A stretch of DNA of 64,000 nucleotides, taken from Poa pratensis. Taxonomy: Eukaryota; Streptophyta; Magnoliopsida; Poales; Poaceae. Position numbers and translations under genes: made by a program. The notes beneath the pieces are model-generated. The model was not told the DNA's origin and did no database searches. It saw nothing but the letters and a program-made list of their open reading frames with translations. Numbering within the stretch: the first letter of the stretch is position 1; every line of letters begins with the position of its first letter. Positions 12,501 to 24,958 of this stretch are shown piece by piece. The DNA lies in contig CAMZMU010000117.1 in assembly GCA_947311845.1 (NCBI GenBank), positions 71,023,444 through 71,087,443 of the forward strand, given 5' to 3'.

Positions 12501-15500
12501 GTAAAGGATCAAAGTCAGCTGATGATTTCACATGCAAAGTCCAGTAAGGTATTGTAGGTCACTTGATTTTCATCGACTACTGGCATTTGATATCTTGCAG
12601 AGTTGACGTAGCATCTGATATCTTCTACTAAAAAGATGAACATACATGGATATTAATGTTGTGATGGTTTAACATTTGGTCATGGGGAAGTACTTAATTT
12701 GGGAACTTTTTAAGGAGAGAATTAGCACCTGTATGTCCGGGAAAACTAATCCCCTCATACAATAATTCGGGGTTCGATAACCAGAATGTGTAAGGTTGTA
12801 ACATTAGGTTATATTTTTTTCTTGAGTTCATGACTTGATTTTAAGATTCTGGTTGTTATTCTCTGTTTTTTAACATCCCCTAAAAGGTAGAGTGATTCGC
12901 CATTCGGTTTAAATATTTGTAGCAATTCAAGAAACTTACTGCGACATGTGAAAGTATTATTCGCAACGTTTTCAAAGATAGCATCAGCGTGTTGTCAAAT
13001 CTGCGTCAGGGAAATTAAAAACTGATAAAAGTACATACATGTTGTAAATATTGGTCAAATCTTTTTTTGTTGCAGATGAAAGCATTTTGTATCTTTAAAA
13101 GACACATCACATTCGTTAATGCTGCAAAATTTTAATTCAAGCGAAGTTAAGAATTCCTGAACATGGTGATTTTTAAACTGTAGCTGCTATCATTGATTCT
13201 GGGATGTAAATAATACTGCAGAGCAATCCTACTGCAAGATGGCACATCTGTCAAGGTGCAATCAATGCCATTTCATTTTCCCCTGATGGAGCTTACATGG
13301 CAACCGTTGGTCGAGATGGTAATTTCTTGAGCCATGAAGAGAATTGATACGCACTAAAGTTTTCTTGTCTGTCATCTATTGTACTCAAGTTTTCCAATTG
13401 CATGCAGGCTATTTAAGAGTATTTGATTTCGCAAAAGAACAACTAGTATTTGGTGGGAAAAGTTACTATGGTGCTCTTTTGTGTTGCTCATGGAGGTAAA
13501 CTGCCGATTAAATGTACTGTTGCGCTGATATGTGTCACTTACTTTGTCACATGCCCTCACCTGCTTCTCGAAATTCATACTTCTGACATTTACAAAAACA
13601 GAAACCCGTAGTTCTGTATCTGTTTTGCGCAGTTGCATCAGTTTTGTTACTCTCCAATCACATTTAGGACTGTCATATTTTACCTCTTGTAATCACGTTG
13701 TTTAATCTGTGAATCACACAAAACCATTCAAGTCTTTCTGTATATTATTCCTGTCCCCGTGAGGCTTACTTTTTTTAAAGATCTTCATCAGAAGTGACCA
13801 ATTTTACATATAAAATTGTGGAAGAACAGCAGCTAAGTGTATTTGTGATGGACAGTTGTAGAAAACTAGCAGCAACATAGTGGGTGCAGACTTGCAGCAT
13901 GCTTGTCCATTTCTTATTGTTGGTTATATTTTACATTTAGTACAATTGGACATAATTTCTGCTAGCGAAATAATAGAGGCATACCAAAATTCTTGGAAAC
14001 CCAGTGGCTCACATGGTTGAAACTTGAAAGATCTTGTACTGATCCATAAGCAACATGTTGTACCAGGCTACTGTAGCCCCTCAACTGTTATGGCAGCTCA
14101 TATAAAAGTCATGGCTCTTTGTGCACTAGCCCTATAGCGTGTTTTATAAGCAAATTCCTTGGGCTCTCAGTTAGAACCCAGCCTGATTTGACTGCCAGCA
14201 AATTGTTATTATTTATTGACAGGTATATAGTGTATAAATGAGAAGTTAGCTATCTTCCACCTGCTTGCATATCGAGTTGTGTTTGACTTGGCACTTTCTG
14301 CTTATGCTCTTGTACATGAATTAAGTACCTTTTTATCGCAAGCATCTGGAATCCCTGCTTTTGAAATGTCATGTAATCAAACATGAAAGAAATCGTTGTC
14401 CATTGCACATTGGGTTAAGATCTTATCTTCTAGGCTCTTGCAGCCCTCTCTGTCCTAGTATTGTTGTCTTACTATTTTCTGGTTTCAAATGACGTTTGAC
14501 CAAATATACTGTGTAATATTCTAAATAGTATTGTATACTTGCATCTCTTATCCCTTTGCATATTGTCACAACATAACTTAGTGTTGCTTGTACGATTTTC
14601 CTGATGCAATAGAATCTGTTTGTGCCATTTCACAACGATTGTTAAAGTTTTAGCTATATATTTGTAGAACAATATGCCCATATAGAAACACACTGCTATT
14701 GAATGGGGTAGTATATTCTAGCCATCGCATATTTTGTCTTTCCGTTTACATTTTCTTCTGAGACAGAACCAGGAATATGCCAATAATTTGTTTGTGCTCT
14801 CCTGTTACAGTGCGGATGGAAAATACTTATTATCAGGTGGGGAAGACGATCTTGTGCAAGTATGGAGCATGGATGACAGAAAGATGGTTGCATGGGGCGA
14901 GGGGCATACATCATGGGTGATATGATCATTGCACTTGTCTTTGTTTACCAGCTATTTTGTCAAAACTTGCTATTTTGACGCAAATCTCTTTTCTGGTCCA
15001 CAGGTTAGCTCAGTTGCCTTTGATTCGTATTGGTCCCCACCTTCTGATGAAGCAGTAGAAAGTGTGATGTATCGCTTTGGTTCTGTTGGTCAGGTATACC
15101 CTATATGAAACAACAAATGTGTTAATCGGGAGCATAATTCGAGATTGTTATGGTTCTTGCTCTAACTGACATTTTAATAATAAGTGGTAGAAAGAATCTG
15201 TTGTTTTTCTTATGTAGCTGCGACCACCGATAAGTATTGAAATGCTAGTAATATTTAAGTTTTGTATCAATTGCTTGCTGGGTCGATTAGGCAACTTTAC
15301 AGTTGTGAACAATGAGCATGCACAAAATGAACTGGACTTGGCAGGGACTGGGCAGAGTCCGGGCCTCACAAATAAGTTTGTTGCATTTCCTATTTTATGC
15401 CTCCCAAATAAGTATTTGGTCTTTCCTAGTTTATTTGTTTGTTGTTAAGCTGTGGCATTGAATATATACTACTGACCACATATTACAACTTGAGATCCCA

Positions 15501-16056
15501 TGATTATATCTTGGACATATGATGCGCTGTTACCATGTTGTTTATGCTTCAACTACCATTTAGCATATTGGGTTAGCACTGGAAATAATGCCTTTTCACC
15601 TTTGCATGCACTTAGGATACTCAACTGCTTCTCTGGGATCTGGCAATGGATGAGATTGCTGTGCCACTACGACATCCTTCCAGCGGCTCCCCAACATTTA
15701 GCAGTGGAAGCCCTTCTGCACACTGGGACAGTGCAAGCCCTCCTCCTACTGGTGTTCTTCAGCCTTCTCCACGGATGCGAGACGTACCAAAGCTCTCGCC
15801 CCTCGTTGCACACAGAGTACATGCTGATCCCCTGTCCGGCTTAGAATTCACCAGCGAATCGATTGTCACCATATGCCGTGAGGGACTAATCAAAATCTGG
15901 GCCAGACCACTCCACAGTGAAAACAGCCAGCGGCCGAATTCGTCTGAGCTGGTAGCTGGCAGTGCCATCTCAAAGGATAAGCTGATAACATCACCAAATA
16001 AAGCAAGCGCTTCAAGCTCTAGCTTCAAGCAACCGTCATCTGTTCTTTTCTCGTGA
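9599..16056 (+). CDS. WD40 repeat protein, WDR20/DMWD (creC-like) family
   Basis: Eleven exons: 9599-9766, 10258-10572, 10660-10768, 10847-10946, 12291-12378, 12465-12548, 13222-13318, 13408-13495, 14811-14916, 15004-15093, 15616-16056. All have GT-AG borders and phases that close to 561 aa. The N-terminus has the family motif LKTYFKTPEGRHKLQYEKTH, then a Ser/Gly-rich linker. WD blades follow: DTLFISDLNS, CTCVAWVPERDGIFVV, ICQGAINAISFSPDG, GYLRIFDF, DDLVQVWSM, TQLLLWDL and GLIKIWARP. In animals the WDR20 family activates USP12/USP46 deubiquitinases, and fungal CreC does the same for CreB. The plant role is inferred by homology only. Two in-frame ATGs start the frame (9599 and 9605). I chose the first. 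A short Ser-rich tail precedes the TGA. Confidence 0.92.
11131..11342. mobile_element. MITE-like inverted-repeat element in WD40 intron 4
   Basis: The ends GGCATGTACAATGCC and, on the complement, GGCCAAGTACAATGGG form an imperfect terminal inverted repeat around about 210 bp of noncoding DNA. It lies in the 1344-bp fourth intron and has no coding capacity. The superfamily is uncertain. Confidence 0.55.
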
Positions 16057-17660
16057 CCAAAGGCTTCTGCTTGCATTTTTACCATGCTTGCTTGGCCATG
16101 GCTACTCATATCTTGTCACTAACATGGCGATTAGTGGCTTCGCTGGGAAATCTTCCAGCGAGGGAAGCGTACTCGATAGATGTCTATGTGGCAAAAGGAA
16201 AATAACGGAACTTGCTCCTGTACAGATACAAACGTTGTCCCGAGATGAATAGTACAAGTTTACGGGTTGTGTTCCATATCATCTGGCTGGTCTTCCATAA
16301 CATCTCAATAGATTAGACTATGTACCAATTCTTTGCATAGCAATGGTAACTTGACTTCCTATGCGCTCTTGAGGCTACAGATTATATTGCATTTGGCCCC
16401 CGAGACGTTGCTTTCCGCTTGTCATCTCTACGGAACTGTAAATTACTATTGTTTATACACTTTCCGAAATCTGTTGGCTTTTGTGTTCATCTTCTTTTGA
16501 GTATTGATTTGTTGTGAAATGTTTTTATGAGAAACAACTTGCTCGATTTTGGGGCAAGTTCATGCCCAAACATGGGGGAATGCATGATGAATCTGAATTA
16601 AAATGGTAGATTGTACTACTAGTGCTCTGTGCTATTTCTAATATTTATTTCGACCTGTAATTCAAATGTGAAGTGTGCTTGAAGGTATTGGATGTGTTGG
16701 TGAAACTTGGTTGTCGTTGTTGAATCTTGTTGGCTTGGATCTAGGGGCATCTTCCCATGGAACTTACAGGCATTTATACTGTATAAAATTATGTACCTTA
16801 AGACAGCAATTAAACGTCCGAAGTGGTGCAACATGTCTATTTCCACTCAGATAATGGCAAATTCTCTAAGCAGATGAACAAGATGAAGGGAGTGGAGAAA
16901 ATGTGTACTTAGATCACGTTCAGTATCACAATTTTTTGAAACTTCAGTATCACAGATTTTGATGTAAAGAGATTTTTTTTGGGGTTCCTTGGTACTATTT
17001 TTCACCAACCATGCATACCCAAAGGATGAAAGGACACTAAATATATATCCGAGAATCATGATAAATAACTATGCATATTCGTAAAACCACCTGACGTCGT
17101 GACCTATATTTCAAATCATTTAAGTATATATACAAAGACCAGAGACATAGCAATGACTTCACTCACATTTGTCAGTGGAAAGATGTTTTGAAATGAATCT
17201 CTGAAGGCCACCAACAACTTCGCCAGGTGTAACAATTCAAGTACTATTGATTGCCCTAAAATGGTACTACCTCTGATTCGAATTAGTTGTCGCGAGTTTT
17301 ATACCACATTTGTGCTATACTAGTTGTCTGTCGCGACAGGTAAAAGAGGTCGTAGGGAGTAGCGAAAACCCCGAACCCTAATTCACAATGTTACCAACAA
17401 AATTTCATAGAAAATGCGAAACAAAGGATTCATTCTACTTGCAACCCGCCAACAATTGGCAAAGGGACTCTCCTGACACCAAACCAAACCCAAAGACCAA
17501 GACGCTTAAGATCAAAATATATGCTTTACATGCCTGGTTTGGGGACTATAATCTAGTTACCTCGTGAGTGAGGTAAAAAGTGATGGAGAATACATTTTGA
17601 TTCTTGTATTCAACTCCGAAAAGACGTGTGATTTGAAACAAAGCCTAGCTAGCTCTCCCG
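16057..17660. other. 3' UTR of the WD40 gene and intergenic spacer
   Basis: The first few hundred bases after the stop probably form the 3' UTR. The rest is AT-rich spacer. A diverged Stowaway-type fragment lies at about 17268-17362 (CTACCTCTGATTCGAATTAG at one end, GTAGGGAGTAG at the other). No gene seen. Confidence 0.5.
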
Positions 17661-17668
17661 TCGTCTCT

Positions 17669-17674
17669 TATAAA
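17669..17674 (+). promoter_or_regulatory. Putative TATA box of CSTF64
   Basis: TATAAA lies about 155 bp upstream of the start codon, followed by a C-rich leader. Position and context are plausible, with no transcript evidence. Confidence 0.4.
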
Positions 17675-17826
17675 CGAACACCTCTCGAGCAGGACCGCGC
17701 AAACTATCCAGTCCAGACCAGACCGGACTCGCTGCAAATAGCAAAGCAGAACCAGCAGCAGCGCGCCACCGCCTCCGATCCCTACCCGATGCCGCCCCGC
17801 GCCGACGCCGGCGACCTCTGTTGAGC

Positions 17827-20800
17827 ATGGCCGCCGCCCCCGCGGGCCCCCAGAACCGCTGCGTCTTCGGTATGCCCCGCCCCGCCCGCCCTTCTCTCTC
17901 GCACACCCCCACCCCGCTGTGGCATGCGCGTCCGTCCGTGCTTGTGTTCCTCCTCCCACCCCCCAAATTCGATCCGGATGTTCGGGGCCTCTCGACGCGA
18001 TTCAGCTGGGGTGCGGTCTGCCGCGGGCTACGCGAGTAAGTAGAGCTCGATTCGGGCTCCCATTCGCTGCCGCCTCGTCCGTCGATTCGTCGCGGGCTCT
18101 GCTTCGCGTTCGGGTGGTCGGCAGTGCGGTTTCCGGCGGAACGAAGCGCGCCTAGCTGGGCCCTGCCTCTCGATTTGGAGTTCAATTTATTTCATTCGAG
18201 TGTCGGTACTTTCTAGGGTTTGCCACTCTGTTATGATTCATGCTCGTCGTTGAGCCCTTGGGATTGTTTTGCCCCTTCAGTTTAGGTTATTTGAATTTTG
18301 GCGTGTATGTGTGCTGGCTTAATTGCTGCGGCAGAGTGTAGGTTCCGTGAGTTTGATTGATGAGGGCTGTTGAATTTGGTTGCAGTTGGGAACATACCAT
18401 ATGATGCGACGGAGGAGCAGCTCGTGCAGATTTGCGAGGAAGTCGGACCTGTTGTCTCCTTCAGGTTTAGTTGAACCGTGCAAACCCTCATGTAGTTGGT
18501 TAAGTTGACAACATTGTGCAAATACATGATTTTGGATTTAGATAGACATGTTTCTTGGACTGTAGGATTCACCAGGCACTGTAAAAAACGCCCATGTGCC
18601 CTCTTTTCCTCCTCTTTCAGTGAGGGATTTGTTAGCCAAGCTGTATGTACATATTGTTCTTAGGGATATTTTCTTCTTGTAAACATCAGTGCAGCGCGTA
18701 ACATCTAGATTACACATATTTAATTGAACTATGATTGGCCTTATGTCACATTGCTTCTAATATCAAAAAACTTATTTGGTTGTTCTAGGGGCTGCCCTGC
18801 TTATGACTGCTGCCTTTCGGCTATTTAGAAATATGGAGTGTTGAATGATGATGTTATATCCTGAATACCTAATTTACTTACTTTTATGGGTACACTTTCT
18901 TAACTACACATGCAAACTGTTAATTAATCCTTAACCAAAATAATTATACATGTGTGCTTCTTCTTGATCATGGTTTCTCTTAAAAATGACATTATGCTAA
19001 AACTGGTTGTGAGTTATTTCTACTCCTGATACATCTTTAACATCCTGTGAAGCTGATGACACTGTTGCCTATGACTTGGCTGAATACTGACTGCTCTAAA
19101 TTGCTTGCAGACTGGTTGTTGATAAAGAAACTGGAAAGCCAAAGGGTTATGGATTTTGTGAGTACAAGGATGAAGAGACAGCTCTAAGTGCACGCCGGAA
19201 CCTTCAGGGTTATGAAGTTAATGGTCGTCAGTTGCGTGTTGACTTTGCAGAAAATGGAAGGAACAATGACAGAAATAGAGAAAAGGTCGAAGATCCTCAG
19301 TCCATTACTGAAGAAGAACCTTATTTCTCACCTTGCAAGTCCTATGTTAAGATGAAAGCTTGTATGGTTTGGGTTCCCATGAATGATAATAGTAGTCTTT
19401 TCCACAACCACCCTGTGTCTCCTGTTTCAGTTTGCACAGCATGTATATGTATGTACAGCTGCCTGGCTGTACATATGCACACCTGCTAACCTTGTCAAAT
19501 TATCGTTCTGGTATCGTGCATCCATTTTGGTATCGCGCGTCATGTTTGGTATCGCAGTTCTACAATTATCTTTGTTGTCTCGACTTTGGCTTCTTGTAAG
19601 AAAGTAACGAGCCAAAGCTACTGGCTTAACAAAAGCATACCATGGTTTGGAAGATCTGACCAGAATTGTATTGAACACTGGTTTGGAAGATCTTACCAGA
19701 ATTTTATTGAACACATGAGGTTCTCCGCAATTAGCAGAAGAATTGTCTTGTAGAAGATATACACTTGATCAGTGCATCTATAGTTGCATCCTTGTGGTAT
19801 ACTCAGAGGGATTGGAATTAATAGTAAATTAATATCTGAAAAGAATATGCAATTAACCTTATCTTTTGGCTTACCATAAAATCATTACCTTTTTTCTCAA
19901 AGTAATTGCTATGTCCTTAGCTGCTATCAGCAGCCTTGTATCTATCATTCACACCAGTGACTGATGTTGATATATATGTGACAGTTTTCGTTAGCAAGGT
20001 GTCAGAGTGCATCCACAAGAAAATACTGTGGGTATCAAAATTTCAGAACTGAATGCAGTTGATTTTTTTTTTGGCAGGAATGCAGTTGATTGGTTGATAC
20101 AGTGATTTACATAAGGATGCAATGTATTATGCAAATTTATCTGGTGGTCACAGTGAAATAGTCTTGCATGATGTAACCACACAAAGGACCCTAGTTTTCA
20201 GTACTATGATCTAACTCTGCATACTGGAGTTTAAGTAGCTACTGTATGGAAATGGAGTTAGTGCAGTCAAATACTTATATCATGCATGAACAGTACATAA
20301 TCTTAACCAATTGAATTTATTAATAAGAAGCAGCTATTGACTCATTCTTATATGTCTGTGCATTGCAGGGTCGTGGCGGACCAGGAATGGCATCTAGTGT
20401 TGGTTGGTTTCAGTTTCTTGATCATCATTTAGTTTATCAGTTTTAATGTATGCTTTAGCATAACAAATGTGCTAACTTTATGTCCGTGCATTTTAAAATT
20501 GGTATCTTCCTGCAGATTCGCAGAAACAATCAACTGCAGCTCCCGTTGTAGGAGACACCACCCTTCATCAGCTTGTTGGTCTTCCGCCAGCAATACATGC
20601 TGCATCTGTGATGGCTGGTGTTCTCGGGGGAGCTCAAACTGCAAATGTGCAAAATGGTTTACCCGTCCAATATGGGCTTGGAAACGACCCTCTCACCCAT
20701 TATTTGGCCAGGATGTCAAGACATCAGCTGTATGAAATCATGTCCGAGTTGAAGGTTATCTTGAGACATCAATATCAACTTCGTTAAATATCAAAAATTG

Positions 20801-22998
20801 CCTAGTGCTATTTTTTTGCTAATGCTTTTTGTTTACTTCAGACCCTAACTACTCAAAATAAGGATCTTGCCAAAACACTGCTGCAAGGAATTCCACAGCT
20901 TCCAAAGGCCCTATTTCAGGTTAGCTTTGCTGATAATGATTGTGCAATTAACCAATCGCTTATTTCCTGTTTTTGTGTACTTGTCCAATTTTTGTGTATT
21001 ACAATATTTTGTAGGCTATGCAGTATGTATGAGTTCTCTTCCTAAGTTGGTGCCTTTTTTTGGTTATGCTTCATCATCTTGACACATTTTGTATACACCC
21101 TTTTGAATTAAGTTTAACTAACTCCCATATTACATGTTTACTCATAATTCAATCTACATTGTAGCTTTCTTCTTCCAAATGTTTGCTTCAAATTTCCTGA
21201 TTCTGCTTGTTTGAACTTTGGTATGATTCATGGCTGTTTTCTCCTGGAAGACAAAAAAAAAAGATTCCCTTATTTGTTGAATAGGTTTGGGTTATCTGCG
21301 TGTGTATATAAAAAAATTGTCGGGTTCACAGGGAGCACAGCTGTGGAAAGATAAGGCCAGCCATTCTTGGTTCTTGAGCTTTGTGATTCCGTGGAACAGC
21401 TTCTTTTGAAATTCTTTTGTTAATTGTGCAGTTGTCAGTCAGCTTACAATGGAAGTCTAGGACCTCACAGTTTTTTCCTTGTTGTAATGCAGGCACAAAT
21501 AATGCTCGGGATGGTGACACCTCAGATGGTATGTTCTTGTTTTGTTCTGAGCTTGCTGTACCTGATGTTTTCATTTTCTAATATACTAATCTAGGCCTGT
21601 TCAAATTGCAGATGCAGATGGCGAAGAACCAACACCATCTAGCTCGTTTGCACAATCTTCTCACCTCAATGAACCATTTCCGCATCCAGATGCTTTGATG
21701 CCAAATGTTCCAATACCTCCACCAAACCCTAATGCCTTGCAGGAACCACCACTGCATAGTTTTCCTCAGTATCAGCATTCGTCTCAGCCTCCAGTTAAAT
21801 TGTTTCCACATGGACATCAGTCTGGGGTGATGGCACACCCTCCAATGCTATCTCAGCCCTTCGGCACCTCTTCCAGTGTTCCAACTCAACCCCTCGCAAC
21901 CTCAGGAGGCTTGATATCACAAGTTCAGCCTCCGTTCTTGCCACCTCACCCTAGGCCACCAGTTATGCCAACTAATGTACAGCAACTACCTTTGACCAAT
22001 CCTCATCTCTCCCAGGTATTTATTTGTTCACGTGTCCAGGAGCTTATTATAATTCACTAATGATGCGATAAGCCGATAAGTAGCAAAGCTAATGTTTGTA
22101 ATGACTCCTGTAAACTTACCTGAAACCAAACAGTACAGTACATAAACTATCCAAACTTATGAATCATCTCAATTTGGCCTTCCGATTTACGGAACTCCTG
22201 TAAACTTACTGGAAACCAAACAGTACAGTACATAACTATCCATCTATGCTTGCTTATACCCATAATTTAACTGAATTTTCTTGTCATGTTGTTTCTTTCA
22301 GTCTATGGACAAGATGCACTTTCAATTTTACTGTCCACGCGATCCAACTCAATATTGTCACATGCAGGTTGCTGCTGCACCTGATATAGCCCTGAAGGAA
22401 ACTAGATTGCCTGATCGAGCTAGTCATCAGGCAGAGTTGACTCATCCCTCAAAATTGCGGAAATTGGAGGATGGAACATCAACGCTTGGAAATGTAAACA
22501 ATAGCCACACTGTTTATTCTGCTCCATCACAGGTGGTGGTCCCTGGTGGACCATCAGGGAGCTATAGTTCTGGTGCTGTTAATTTTCAGCAACCAGAGAA
22601 TGAAGTGGCTCAGGTAATGCCTTTTATATTTGAATTTAGTCTCCAGGTTTCCTGTTATTTTATTCTCCCTTCCGTTCTTGGACGTTTGTACTCTGGGTAG
22701 TAAGTATCTAAACATCAATAGTCTCCAAGTTGTATTTAGGAACGGAGGTAGTAAGTATCTAAACATATTGCCCTGTCTCGGTGGAATTGAATGTCTACCG
22801 ACACGAGGGTCTCTGGACTTACAATTTCCATGTGCTCACAATTCCAATTCTGCTTGTGATGTGCAGCTCACGCCTGATGACGAGTCAGCTCTTCTGCAGC
22901 AGGTCTTGCAACTGACACCTGAGCAGCTGAGTTCGTTGCCACTAGATCAGCAGCAGCAGGTGATCCAGCTCCAGAAGATGCTATCAGCTGGTAAATAG
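17827..22998 (+). CDS. CSTF64: Cleavage stimulation factor subunit CSTF64, with apparent frameshift in exon 8
   Basis: Exons: 17827-17869, 18386-18464, 19111-19285, 20369-20402, 20516-20754, 20842-20919, 21493-21528, 21612-22015, 22368-22613, 22867-22998. An N-terminal RRM has RNP2 CVFVGN (residues 12-17) and RNP1 KGYGFCEY (52-59). The hinge region ([21 protein letters not shown] split over exons 5-6, then [17 protein letters not shown]) binds CstF77/symplekin in other species. A Pro/Gln-rich middle and a C-terminal helical domain ([20 protein letters not shown]) follow. The protein binds the downstream element during pre-mRNA 3'-end cleavage. All exons join in phase except exon 8, whose 404 bases do not fit. 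Read as spliced, a TGA appears at 21696-21698, and the conserved frame resumes one base off. Start of exon 9 could instead be further upstream. About 488 aa if the shift is an error. Confidence 0.88.
19641..19715. repeat. Tandem duplication in CSTF64 intron 3
   Basis: Two adjacent copies of a unit of about 36 bp, with core TGGTTTGGAAGATCT then ACCAGAATT and ATTGAACAC, lie within the 1083-bp third intron. Confidence 0.7.
22101..22245. repeat. 50-bp direct repeat in CSTF64 intron 8
   Basis: Two copies of a segment containing CTCCTGTAAACTTAC and CCAAACAGTACAGTACATAA are spaced about 92 bp apart. The shattered CSTF64 duplicate (about 47262-47395) has a single copy, so the duplication probably postdates that split. 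Confidence 0.6.
22665..22756. mobile_element. Stowaway-type MITE fragment in CSTF64 last intron
   Basis: CTCCCTTCCGTTC at the left and AACGGAGGTAGTA at the right form the characteristic Stowaway termini around about 90 bp. It is noncoding and lies between exons 9 and 10. Confidence 0.55.
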
Positions 22999-24320
22999 TA
23001 CCAGCTGAACAGGCACACCTAAACTGTTACATACATAGACAGAATGGAAGAAGTGGTGAAACTGTACACGATCGTCGTCGATTCTTCAAGCCACACTTGT
23101 AGCTTCTCAACTTTGTTGTTATTCTCTAGGCCATCAGTTTTGTTCTTGGTTATTTATCTGACATTCTTTGTAAAGTTGGAGATAGAAATGTGATGGCAAA
23201 AGATGTTACGAGGAAAGGTGAAGTTTTCCATCTGTTTTGTAACATTTTAGAAAAAGAATAATCTTATCAAGAGGGAGGTGTATTTGTGTTCCCAAACTGT
23301 TTGTAGCATCAGATGATTTTATTTTTGTTTATTTGACTCTCTTAAAGCTATTGCTGAATGCTCCATATCATGAGCTATAAATTTGCGAGAATTCCTTATT
23401 TGACACCACTTCAAATTTCAATTACCTATTTGACCCTGTACAAAAAAATTCGTCCTTATTTGACACCACTATAATTATTTACCCTTATATGACACTTTAG
23501 TACATTTTGAGATCTAACGGTGTTAACTGGGATGTAAGTAACCCCTGTTGCATTATGTGACATAATGTTTTTACGGGTAACATTCTGCCAATCAACTATG
23601 GATGCTATGAAGACACATGCTACGGGAACAAACTGTTATGTATATTTTCGCACAGATTTGTGATCTTGATTGTAAGTTATCACATGTTTTACTACTAATT
23701 TGACTAAAAACGATTTGCACTGTCCACTTCTCTGAAGATTTGCATAAACTGACAATCACACATTTCATTAGGTTATCTCATGTATTTCAACAATCATGGG
23801 CAGATAAAATTCTGAATATCATGAATTTACAATAAGTTCGATCCATTTCGGTGCAAAGGAGGTAGATCAGTGCAACTAACAGTTGACATGTAAATTACTT
23901 TATACTGCCAGATCATGAATAAATGAATGCCCGCTGCACATGTATCACCGCCTTCACTGCAAAATGAACAAATTGCATCCTCTGTGACCCTCAAACAAAT
24001 AACCAAATCCGTGACATCAAGATTAACAATCGGACCAACAGAGGACACATAAGTTGAACAGAAAAAACAAACGCGAGGTCACCTAAGGCGTGCGAGAGGC
24101 AATCTGGGAAGGCATATACGTTTGAAATCATGATCTCGAAGAATTCGTACATTGCCGAAATCATGCAAACTGATTGCTGGAGCCTAGACAAGTTCACTTG
24201 ACATTACTCTACCGAATCCACAGCGACGAACACAGAAAAACGGCAAGGAAGTTCAATTGAGAGCCAAACGGATCAAACTACTGAACAACGAACCAACTTG
24301 ACATTGGATATTGTAATTGC
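22999..24320. other. 3' UTR of CSTF64 and intergenic spacer
   Basis: The first 250-300 bases are probably 3' UTR, and the same sequence recurs after the duplicate copy of exon 10 near 52690-52800. Beyond it, CCTTATTTGACACCACT occurs twice (about 23393 and 23455) in AT-rich repeat-like DNA. No gene seen. Confidence 0.45.
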
Positions 24321-24582
24321 GCGAGCTTCAGGTTAGCAGTGGAGGAGGAAGGGCTAAGCGCCTCCGTTCTGACTGTCATCGGCGGCGTCCTCGCCACCGT
24401 GCGGCCCCTCATCCTCGACGTCGCCACACGGACCCGGGGCGCCCGCGCCGCCATGCTGCCCCCCATGGTGGCCGCCGCCATCCGTGGCGCCCTCTCCGCC
24501 GTGCCCGCCCCCATGGTGGAGGTACTGGTGGAGGTCGTCATCCACCACCACGATCACCACCTCGGGCTGGGGCCATCCCACT

Positions 24583-24958
24583 TGTTCCCGTCATAGGCGC
24601 ATAATTGATCTACCGAGAATCAAACAATCGCGGCAGGATGACGACACTGAGATTTGTGAGATTTGTTAACGCAGTTCGGCGAACTCGCCTACATCTGCGG
24701 GGTATGACTACGGGCGCACCTCCCCATTGATACCGCAACCCTGGCTACCCTAGGCGCCGGCATAAGCCGTCGGCTCCCCCTGCGTACCCGTTGCTATCAA
24801 GTCGTCATAAATTACATGTGTGGTGCTCCCCTCATTATATGAGAAGCCCAGGCTACAAGTGTTCGACTCGAACACTACTCGTATCCTATCCACACCTAAT
24901 ACAATTCCAAGTCCCAATGTAAACCAACTGGTACACAATATTCGACACAAACACAACA
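24583..24958 (-). repeat. 3' LTR of element A
   Basis: Left copy of the ~370-bp LTR, matching 36594-36959 with scattered substitutions and a few indels. It carries the canonical terminus TGTT on the + strand, where the other copy has TATT. Confidence 0.85.

Noticed and set aside
22281..22700. Upstream extension of CSTF64 exon 9
   Set aside because: The extra residues before VAAAPD do not look like the conserved protein, and a good acceptor (CATGCAG) precedes that point. An upstream acceptor stays possible.
24339..24596. Plus-strand frame of 85 codons with a hydrophobic pattern
   Set aside because: It is antisense to the C-terminal half of the split pseudogene and runs into element A's LTR. 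The minus frame explains the composition better.
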